Assembly (NCBI GenBank): GCA_947174955.1
Contig: CAMWKX010000014.1
Coordinates: 1-14,302, forward strand
DNA from: an uncultured Clostridia bacterium
GTDB taxonomy: Bacteria > Bacillota > Clostridia > Christensenellales > Borkfalkiaceae
Direction of reading: 5' to 3'
DNA: 14,302 nucleotides
Each line of letters begins with the position of its first letter. Position 1 is the first letter of the stretch. The position numbers were made by a program, and so were the translations under genes. This document shows positions 8,954 through 14,302 of this stretch, one piece after another. Below the pieces are notes generated by a model, which saw nothing but the letters and a program-made list of their open reading frames with translations, had not been told where the DNA came from and did not search any database.

Positions 8954-8982
8954 ATTATATCAATTTAATTTGATTTTGTCAA
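8954..8982 (-). promoter_or_regulatory. Perfect-consensus sigma-A promoter, upstream of the MATE gene
   Basis: TTGACA (8982-8977), exactly 17 nt, then TATAAT (8959-8954), with an AT-rich spacer. It begins only a few bases after the guaA stop codon. The predicted start is near 8948-8947, about 15 nt before the base of the terminator hairpin, so most transcripts may end at about 55 nt. Confidence 0.85.
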
Positions 8983-8987
8983 CTTTT

Positions 8988-10529
8988 TTACTCCCACTCG
9001 ATGGTTGCGGGGGGCTTGGAAGTTATATCATATACGATACGGTTGATATGCTTAACCTCGTTGACAATGCGGTTGGAAGCCGCCTCCAAGACCTCGTAAG
9101 GGATACGCGAGAAGTCGGCGGTCATAAAGTCGGTCGTCGATACGCCGCGAAGTGCAAGCGTGTAATCGTAAGTTCTGCCGTCGCCCATAACGCCCACCGA
9201 GCGCATATTCGTAAGCACCGCGAAGTACTGATTTATTTCTCTGTCCAAATGCGCCTTGGCTATCTCCTCGCGGAATATCGCGTCCGCGTCCTGCAAAATC
9301 GCAAGCTTTTCGGGTGTGATTTCGCCTATTATTCTTATCGCAAGTCCGGGACCGGGGAAGGGCTGGCGCCATACCAGCTTTTCGTCAAGTCCGAGCGTTA
9401 TACCGAGTGCTCTTACTTCGTCTTTAAAAAGCATTCTGAGAGGCTCGATTATTTCCTTGAAATCGACGTAATCGGGAAGTCCTCCGACGTTGTGATGGCT
9501 CTTGATAACCGCCGCGTCGCCCAGTCCCGACTCTATTACGTCGGGATATATTGTGCCCTGAACAAGGAAATCCACCTTACCTATCTTCTTCGCCTCGTCC
9601 TCGAATACGCGGATAAATTCCTCGCCGATTATCTTGCGCTTGCGCTCGGGGTCGGATACGCCTTTGATTTTTTCAAGGAAACGCTCGCCCGCGTTGACGC
9701 GCACGAAGTTAACTCCGCTGTCCGCGAAAGCCGCCTCAACCTCGTCGCCCTCGTTCTTGCGCATAAAGCCGTGGTCTACGAATATGCAGGTCAGCTGACT
9801 GCCGATAGCGTTTGCAAGCAGTTTGCACGCAACCGAGCTGTCTACGCCGCCCGACAGAGCAAGCAACGCCTTGCCGCTTCCGACCTTTGCGCGGATATCG
9901 CGGATAGCCGTCTGCGCGTACTCCTCCATCGTCCAGTCGCCCTTGCAACCGCAGACGTTGTAGAGGAAATTGCCGAGCATATCGAAGCCCTGCTCGGTGT
10001 GGTTGACCTCGGGGTGGAACTGCGTGCCGTAGAACTTCTTTTCGGCGTTCTCTATCGCGCCGTAAGGGCACTTGTCGCTGTGACCCACCGCACGGAAACC
10101 TTCGGGAAGGGTTGCGATATGGTCGTTGTGGCTCATCCAGACTACCGACTTTTCCTTTAAGCCCTTTAAAAGGAGCGAATCCGTATCGAAGTAACAATCG
10201 GTTCTGCCGAACTCGGCAACCGCCGTTTCATTGGCGGGCTCTATTTTACCGTTCAGCCCGTATACCATAAACTGCGCGCCGTAGCATATGCCTAAGATGG
10301 GCACGCCCAGCTCGAAAATCGCCTTGTCCATTCTGGGGGAATCGTCGAGATAGACCGAATTGGGTCCGCCAGTGAATATGATGCCTTTAAGGTTCATAGC
10401 GCGGATTTCCTCAATCGGCGTTTTATAAGATTTGACTTCGCAGTAAATCTTATGCTCGCGCACTCTGCGCGCGATAAGCTGGTTGTACTGTCCGCCGAAA
10501 TCGATTACCAAAACTCTTTCGTGTTGCAT
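8988..10529 (-). CDS. guaA: GMP synthase (glutamine-hydrolysing)
   Basis: Converts XMP to GMP with ATP and glutamine in the cytosol, the last step of the guanine branch. The 513 residues match the usual length. The N-terminal class I glutamine amidotransferase domain has GICYGAQ with nucleophile Cys82, and His172/Glu174 in FHPEV completing the triad. The ATP-pyrophosphatase domain carries the PP-loop SGGVDSS (226-232). The C-terminal dimerisation domain ends in the conserved IEWE. Start ATG at 10529 is preceded by AAGGA at 8 nt spacing. It follows guaB by 14 nt with no terminator or promoter between, so the two are cotranscribed. Every active-site element is present. No purine riboswitch is visible ahead of either gene. 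Confidence 0.98.
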   Translation of the reverse strand: MQHERVLVIDFGGQYNQLIARRVREHKIYCEVKSYKTPIEEIRAMNLKGIIFTGGPNSVYLDDSPRMDKAIFELGVPILGICYGAQFMVYGLNGKIEPANETAVAEFGRTDCYFDTDSLLLKGLKEKSVVWMSHNDHIATLPEGFRAVGHSDKCPYGAIENAEKKFYGTQFHPEVNHTEQGFDMLGNFLYNVCGCKGDWTMEEYAQTAIRDIRAKVGSGKALLALSGGVDSSVACKLLANAIGSQLTCIFVDHGFMRKNEGDEVEAAFADSGVNFVRVNAGERFLEKIKGVSDPERKRKIIGEEFIRVFEDEAKKIGKVDFLVQGTIYPDVIESGLGDAAVIKSHHNVGGLPDYVDFKEIIEPLRMLFKDEVRALGITLGLDEKLVWRQPFPGPGLAIRIIGEITPEKLAILQDADAIFREEIAKAHLDREINQYFAVLTNMRSVGVMGDGRTYDYTLALRGVSTTDFMTADFSRIPYEVLEAASNRIVNEVKHINRIVYDITSKPPATIEWE

Positions 10530-10543
10530 ATATAAATTCCTTA

Positions 10544-11998
10544 TTAACCTTTAGGCGAGTAATTAGGTGCCTCTTTGGTGATTGATATATCGTGGGGGTG
10601 AGATTCTGCAAGCGAAGCCGCCGTCATCTTGACAAACTTGCCGTTCTTTCTCAGCTCGTCGATAGTCGCGTTGCCCGTGTAACCCATACCTGCGCGCAGA
10701 CCGCCCATAAGCTGGAAGATGATGTCCGCCAAAGCGCCCCTGTAAGGTACGCGTCCTTCGACGCCCTCGGGTACGAACTTGATTGCGTTCGACTGGAAAT
10801 ATCTGTCCTTGCCGCCCTTCGCCATTGCGGGGAGCGAACCCATACCGCGATAGGTTTTGAAGCTTCTGCCCTGATAAATTTCAAGCTCACCGGGAGCTTC
10901 GGTAGTGCCCGCAAAGAGCGAGCCGAGCATAACCGCGCTGCCGCCCGCCGCGATAGCCTTTACGATATCGCCCGAATACTTGATGCCGCCGTCGGCTATG
11001 ATGCGCTTGCCGAATTTGTCCGCTTCCTCGGCGCAATCGATAACCGCGGTGAGCTGGGGCATACCGATGCCTGCAACGATACGCGTTGTGCAGATCGAGC
11101 CGGGGCCTATACCCACTTTAACTACGTCCGCGCCCGCCGAGAACAGGTCGTGAGTTGCTTCGGGCGTTGCAACGTTGCCCGCAACCAAAGGAAGGTCGGG
11201 ATATTTTTCTTTTGCCTTTGCAACGTGGTTGATAATATTTTTGGAATGACCGTGCGCCGAGTCTAAAACGACGATATCCACGTGCGCTTTTACGAGCGCG
11301 TCGATTCTGTCGAGCATATCCGCGGTCGCGCCTATTGCCGCGCCGACCAAAAGTCTGCCCTTCTTGTCAGTTGCGCGGTGAGGATACTGAATTGCTTTCT
11401 CGATATCTTTAATCGTGATAAGCCCTTTGAGCATACCGTTCTTATCTACGATGGGCAGTTTTTCTATGCGGTGCTTGCCCAAAATCTTCTGAGCCTCGGC
11501 AAGCGACGTGCCCTCGGGCGCGATTACAAGGTTTTCCTTGGTCATAATAGCCGAAATAGGCTGGTCGAAATCCGTTTCGAAGCGCATATCGCGGTTGGTC
11601 AATATGCCGACGAGCTTGCCGTTCTTCGTGATGGGCACGCCCGATATGCGGTACTTTTCCATCAGCGCGCGCGCCGCGGAAACCGGCTCTTCGGGAGTTA
11701 AAAAGAAGGGGTCGGTAATTACGCCGTGCTCGCTGCGCTTTACCTTGTCGACCTGCATTGCCTGCTCTTCTATCGACATATTCTTGTGTATAATGCCCAG
11801 ACCGCCCTCACGCGCTATTGCGATTGCGAGGCGCGATTCGGTTACGGTGTCCATAGCCGCGCTGACAAGGGGTATGTTAAGGTTTATACCCTCGCAGAGC
11901 GTCGTTCTCAAATCAACCGTCGAGGGCAATACGTCGGACGCCGCAGGTATCAGCAGCACGTCGTCGAATGTCAAAGCTTCTTTTACGATTTTACTCAT
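10544..11998 (-). CDS. guaB: Inosine-5'-monophosphate dehydrogenase
   Basis: Oxidises IMP to XMP with NAD+, the first committed and usually rate-limiting step of guanine nucleotide synthesis; GuaA uses its product. The 484 residues are typical. The N-terminal barrel part has FDDVLLIP (11-18). Two CBS domains span about 93-205 and in the family bind purine nucleotides for allosteric control. The catalytic loop GPGSICTTR (298-306) holds Cys303, which forms the E-XMP* intermediate. DGG (337-339), YRGMGS (383-388) and the mobile flap EGVEGRVPYRG (411-421) complete the active site. Start ATG at 11998 has AGGAG (12011-12007) at 8 nt spacing. The preceding TPR-like gene ends 36 nt upstream, so guaB may be read from that gene's promoter, from a weaker one of its own, or both. 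Confidence 0.98.
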   Translation of the reverse strand: MSKIVKEALTFDDVLLIPAASDVLPSTVDLRTTLCEGINLNIPLVSAAMDTVTESRLAIAIAREGGLGIIHKNMSIEEQAMQVDKVKRSEHGVITDPFFLTPEEPVSAARALMEKYRISGVPITKNGKLVGILTNRDMRFETDFDQPISAIMTKENLVIAPEGTSLAEAQKILGKHRIEKLPIVDKNGMLKGLITIKDIEKAIQYPHRATDKKGRLLVGAAIGATADMLDRIDALVKAHVDIVVLDSAHGHSKNIINHVAKAKEKYPDLPLVAGNVATPEATHDLFSAGADVVKVGIGPGSICTTRIVAGIGMPQLTAVIDCAEEADKFGKRIIADGGIKYSGDIVKAIAAGGSAVMLGSLFAGTTEAPGELEIYQGRSFKTYRGMGSLPAMAKGGKDRYFQSNAIKFVPEGVEGRVPYRGALADIIFQLMGGLRAGMGYTGNATIDELRKNGKFVKMTAASLAESHPHDISITKEAPNYSPKG

Positions 11999-12021
11999 AT
12001 GTCTATCTCCTGTTTCGGTGA

Positions 12022-12049
12022 ATTTTATCCTTGTTTATCTGCTCTCCAA
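12022..12049 (-). promoter_or_regulatory. Possible promoter for guaBA
   Basis: TTGGAG (12049-12044), a 16 nt spacer and TAAAAT (12027-12022), overlapping the 3' end of the upstream gene. It would give a leader of about 17 nt containing AGGAG. The match is moderate. Confidence 0.4.
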
Positions 12050-12655
12050 CGCAGAGATTACCTTGTTCAGATTGGTGAGCTCATCTCTGTCGGAGGGCGG
12101 AGTTTTTTCGAAATTAGTTCTGATTTTCTCTAAAAAAGTCAAAATCTTTCCTATCGTTTCGGAATCGTTTTCGGTGCGGGCTCTGCCTGCAAGCGTCATT
12201 ACGGCGTTGCCGTAGGCAAAACTCGTATCGCCGTTCAGTTCCTTGGCTTTTTCGAAAGCCTTATCCTTCTCGCCCGTGTTATAGTACGATATGACCAGCT
12301 TACCCCTTACCCAGTGGTCGTAGTCGTACCCGCTGCCCGTCTGCAATACGTTCTTTTCCTTGCAGACCGACGGATAATCGCGGTGCGTCACGAGCTGTTC
12401 GCCGTACTGCAACACGTATTCGTCCTTGCCTAAAAGCACGCTGTCGTCAAAGCATCTTGCCAGATCGGAACAGCTTTTGGTGTAATGATAGCGCAGCGAC
12501 GCGTACTTTACCGCCAGATCGTAGTTGCCTATGCTCTCGGTTACCGTAGCCATATGCTGGGGAAAGGCGAAGTTGAATATAGCAAACACGCCGATAAAAA
12601 TACCCAATATTATGAGGACGGTTTTTACCGCCGTTTTAACTACTAACTTCTCCAA
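12035..12655 (-). CDS. Small membrane-anchored protein with TPR-like helices, function unknown
   Basis: 206 residues; not a family I recognise. A short basic N-terminus is followed by one hydrophobic segment (about 12-31), which suggests an inner-membrane anchor with the rest outside or facing the membrane. The soluble part is helical: GNYDLAVKYASLRYHYT (43-59) and YYNTGEKDKAFEKAKEL (124-140) read like tetratricopeptide helices, usually protein-binding. The start is uncertain. The frame has an in-frame TAA shortly upstream and no ATG before residue 35, so TTG at 12655 is the only start that keeps the anchor, and only a weak purine stretch (ACGGG) precedes it. A good promoter lies about 30 nt upstream. 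It is followed by guaB after 36 nt and may share its transcript, but nothing in the protein suggests purine metabolism. Confidence 0.75.
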   Translation of the reverse strand: MEKLVVKTAVKTVLIILGIFIGVFAIFNFAFPQHMATVTESIGNYDLAVKYASLRYHYTKSCSDLARCFDDSVLLGKDEYVLQYGEQLVTHRDYPSVCKEKNVLQTGSGYDYDHWVRGKLVISYYNTGEKDKAFEKAKELNGDTSFAYGNAVMTLAGRARTENDSETIGKILTFLEKIRTNFEKTPPSDRDELTNLNKVISALESR

Positions 12656-12692
12656 AAAACAACCCGTCTGCCATTAAAAAAATATTTTAACT

Positions 12693-12721
12693 ATTTTATC
12701 ACAACGCGAAAAAAAAAGCAA
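12693..12721 (-). promoter_or_regulatory. Promoter for the TPR-like gene, possibly for guaBA too
   Basis: TTGCTT (12721-12716), a 17 nt spacer and TAAAAT (12698-12693) preceded by TGA, an extended -10. The expected start is near 12686. It sits in the 108 bp divergent gap shared with the lipoprotein gene, where a run of nine A (12709-12717) lies between the two start sites. Confidence 0.65.
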
Positions 12722-12763
12722 CTGTTTAATCATATTATAAATTCCGCCGAAATAAATTTTAGT

Positions 12764-13414
12764 ATGAAAAAATTTTTGCTTAGCCTTGCTTTGAGTATTC
12801 CCGCTTTTATGTTTTTCCCCGGTTGCAAAAAGAGCGCCGACTACTTCTCTTTCGTGTCCGAATACCGCAAGAGCGTTTACCTTTACGAGGACGACTTATT
12901 GTCGGTCAGGATTTACTCGGTAGACAAGGAAACGCCCTACTCCCTCGACGGATTTAAGGGCGACGTCAGCAACGTTACCGAAGTATTTTTCGAGTACAAA
13001 AGCGGCGCGAGCGAAGTGGAAATAGAGCTTTTGGGACAGGGCGGCGAAATGAGCTGGCTTGCCGTTTCCCGCAATTTCTATCTGAGCTTTGCGGGCGAGG
13101 GGCTTAAAGGCGCGAGCATACCCGTCACGCTGAATATCGACGGCAAGGAGAAAAAGGTCGACGTGTTCAACGTTGCCGAGGAGGGCACGATAGACGGCAA
13201 GACCGCCTTGAAATGCGTGTACGAATACGACGGCGATACGTTCAAAGAGCTGACCGACGGCACGGCGTTTGCTGGTGAAATTATCGTACGCCTCTTATAC
13301 GACGAAGGCTGTTACTACTACGTTGGCGTATGCAACCGCGAGGCTCAGGTGCACGCGTATTTAGTAAACGGCGCCGACGGCAGAATCATCGCCGAACATA
13401 TCGATACGCCCTAA
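12764..13414 (+). CDS. Predicted lipoprotein, function unknown
   Basis: 216 residues and the only rightward gene here. The N-terminus is a lipoprotein-type signal peptide: MKKF, a hydrophobic core, then FFPGC with Cys21 as the lipidation site. The lipobox is atypical, with Phe and Pro at -3 and -2. The mature part is acidic and alternates short hydrophobic and polar stretches, suggesting beta structure on the outer face of the membrane. It contains no motif or enzyme signature I recognise. ATG at 12764 is the first start. No clear ribosome site precedes it, only AT-rich sequence. A TATTAT/TATAAA element (12733-12741) could serve as -10 but has no good -35. There is no terminator directly after the stop; the nearest is at 13633-13658. 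Frame use and composition look coding throughout. Confidence 0.8.
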   Translation: MKKFLLSLALSIPAFMFFPGCKKSADYFSFVSEYRKSVYLYEDDLLSVRIYSVDKETPYSLDGFKGDVSNVTEVFFEYKSGASEVEIELLGQGGEMSWLAVSRNFYLSFAGEGLKGASIPVTLNIDGKEKKVDVFNVAEEGTIDGKTALKCVYEYDGDTFKELTDGTAFAGEIIVRLLYDEGCYYYVGVCNREAQVHAYLVNGADGRIIAEHIDTP

Positions 13415-13432
13415 AAGCATACAATTTTTGAA

Positions 13433-13630
13433 TTGTTGATAACTTATTTGTAAATTTTACCCAAATACGCCCTTTTAACGCGGTTTCTGTCGAATTAAAG
13501 TTAAATTGTTGATAACTTTTGCGCACCTTTGTTCTTTTTTATTGTGAACAGGTGTTTTTGTTGATAACTTTTTGTGCATAAACGCCCGTTTTTTGATGAA
13601 TATACAGTGTTTTTATACAGTTATGCACAA
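13433..13630. repeat. Cluster of DnaA-box-like repeats in a convergent intergenic gap
   Basis: The 13-mer TTGTTGATAACTT occurs exactly at 13433-13445, 13506-13518 and 13558-13570, all in the same direction. Its core TGTTGATAA is the complement of TTATCAACA, one base from the classic DnaA box TTATCCACA. TTGTGCATAA (13572-13581) and its exact inverse TTATGCACAA (13621-13630) each contain a 9-mer fitting TTATNCACA. A weaker relative, TGTGAACAG, lies at 13543-13551, and TATACAGT is directly repeated at 13601-13608 and 13614-13621. The stretch is clearly more AT-rich than the flanking genes. The repeats are certain; binding by DnaA is inference. Confidence 0.7.
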
Positions 13631-13632
13631 CA

Positions 13633-13658
13633 AAAAGCGCCCTTTTCGGGGCGCTTTT
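13633..13658. terminator. Bidirectional terminator at the hemW / lipoprotein convergence
   Basis: A 10 bp stem (AAAAGCGCCC with its complement) with a 6 nt loop. On the minus strand it ends in a T run just after hemW; on the plus strand it is followed by TTTT. Its last base (13658) is also the final base of the hemW stop codon. It could end both converging transcripts, though the lipoprotein message would carry a tail of over 200 nt. Confidence 0.85.
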
Positions 13659-14302
13659 CAAGATAAAAAGTCACATATTATCGTGTTCTGTACATACAGA
13701 TATTCGTCTTTGACACGCAGAATATCGCCATTTCTTTCTAAATACCCTGCGTTCTTTTTTAGCGCGTCGGCGTAAATCTTGTCGAAGTCGCAGTTGAATT
13801 GCGCGTTAAACGCGGCAACGTTCAACCCCTCGGCAGTCCGCAGTGCAAGCATTACGCTCTCCTCCATCTGCCCCTCTTTTTCAACCTCCTGGCTGTCAAC
13901 CACGGGAAAACGGTTTGTCATAATGCACTTGAAATATTCGTCCAAATCGAACGTGTTGGTAAAGCGCACATTCTTGATATGCGAGGAAGCCGAAACGCCG
14001 AAGCCTATGTATTCGCCGCGCCGCCAGTAGTTGAAGTTGTGCCTGCTCTCTTTCCCCTTCTTGCAGAAGTTTGAGATTTCGTACCTTCCGAAGCCGAGTT
14101 CTTTCAGTTTATTTACGCCGAACGCATACATTTCGGCAACCTCGTCGCCCTCCGGCAGTTCGCCGTTTAAATAGTCTGTGTAAATGGGCGTGCCGTCCTC
14201 GGGCGTCAATGCGTACATAGAAATATGGCTTGCGCCGCTCTGCGCGGCAACCTCACTCGATTTTGCGATATCGTCCGTCGTCTGCCCCTTTAAGCCTATC
14301 AT
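13658..14302 (-). CDS. hemW: HemW-type radical SAM protein, C-terminal part
   Basis: 214 residues ending at TGA (13660-13658). The 5' end lies beyond the right edge: the first visible residues, MIGLKGQT, match the internal (D)LMxGLPGQT segment of the family, so this Met is not a start. About 160-170 N-terminal residues, including the CX3CX2C iron-sulphur motif, are outside the window. Visible family marks are HISMYALTPEDGTPIY, GRYEISNF, RHNFNYW and GEYIGFGVSASS, followed by the C-terminal HemN-type domain. HemW proteins were long labelled oxygen-independent coproporphyrinogen III oxidases; characterised members bind haem and act as haem chaperones rather than oxidases. A true HemN is less likely given RHNFNYW and the short C-terminal domain. 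The gene in front of it cannot be seen. Confidence 0.92.
   Translation of the reverse strand: MIGLKGQTTDDIAKSSEVAAQSGASHISMYALTPEDGTPIYTDYLNGELPEGDEVAEMYAFGVNKLKELGFGRYEISNFCKKGKESRHNFNYWRRGEYIGFGVSASSHIKNVRFTNTFDLDEYFKCIMTNRFPVVDSQEVEKEGQMEESVMLALRTAEGLNVAAFNAQFNCDFDKIYADALKKNAGYLERNGDILRVKDEYLYVQNTIICDFLS

Noticed and set aside
8970..10160. A 396-codon open frame on the plus strand opposite guaA
   Set aside because: It is the antisense reading of a fully convincing guaA. The protein has no recognisable fold and the opening comes from the codon bias of guaA. Similar antisense frames opposite guaB and the DUF4011 gene were dismissed for the same reason.
10530..12034. A purine (guanine/xanthine) riboswitch controlling guaBA
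   Set aside because: The leaders are too short for an aptamer and no conserved aptamer core is visible before guaB or between the two genes.
12636..12674. A 12-codon ORF (MADGLFFGEVSS) overlapping the start of the TPR-like gene
   Set aside because: No ribosome site, only about 12 nt from the predicted transcript start, and no regulatory codon pattern.
13421..13436. Hairpin ACAATT-TTTG-AATTGT after the lipoprotein stop as a terminator
   Set aside because: Only a 6 bp AT-rich stem with no uridine run; it overlaps the first DnaA-like repeat.
1..14302. CRISPR array, tRNA/rRNA genes, insertion sequences or attachment sites
   Set aside because: I saw no regularly spaced repeat-spacer pattern, no cloverleaf-like or rRNA segment, no transposase and no flanking direct repeats. 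The 13427-13630 repeats are irregularly spaced and not CRISPR-like.

Overview
The window reads as chromosomal DNA from a Firmicutes-type bacterium, probably an uncultured member of the Clostridia. Reasons: a HelD-type RNA polymerase recycling ATPase, a MepA-like MATE transporter, near-consensus sigma-A promoters with 16-17 nt spacers, purine-rich ribosome binding sites and a short lipoprotein-type signal peptide. Base composition is intermediate. This placement is inference from gene content; no rRNA or tRNA is present.

Layout, left to right: (1) 1-4822, minus strand, the first 1607 codons of a very large DUF4011-family SF1 helicase. It is cut by the left edge just as a Vsr/MTES_1575-like nuclease domain appears to begin, and it has its own strong promoter. 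(2) 4962-7331, minus, a helD gene with its own promoter and an intrinsic terminator touching its stop codon. (3) 7442-8866, minus, a MATE-family efflux transporter. (4) 8988-11998, minus, the GMP branch of purine synthesis, guaB followed 14 nt later by guaA. (5) 12035-12655, minus, a small membrane-anchored TPR-like protein directly upstream of guaB. (6) 12764-13414, plus, the only rightward gene, a predicted lipoprotein. (7) 13415-13657, a 243 bp convergent gap with repeated DnaA-box-like sequences and a terminator. (8) 13658-14302, minus, the C-terminal part of a HemW-type radical SAM protein cut by the right edge. No gene-free stretch exceeds 300 bases.

How the genes work together: GuaB and GuaA carry out consecutive steps (IMP to XMP to GMP) and look like one operon, possibly with the TPR-like gene. 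HelD and the DUF4011 helicase are neighbouring SF1 ATPases, but each has its own promoter and a terminator separates them, so they are probably not one operon. DUF4011 helicase-nucleases have been linked to anti-phage defence in other bacteria; whether this one does that is unknown.

The most unusual signals are the 13-mer TTGTTGATAACTT, present three times beside an inverted pair of consensus-type DnaA boxes between convergent genes; a perfect-consensus promoter firing straight into a terminator ahead of the MATE gene; and a DUF4011 protein whose transglutaminase-like domain appears to have lost its catalytic Cys and His. No mobile element, CRISPR array, tRNA, rRNA or recognisable riboswitch was found.
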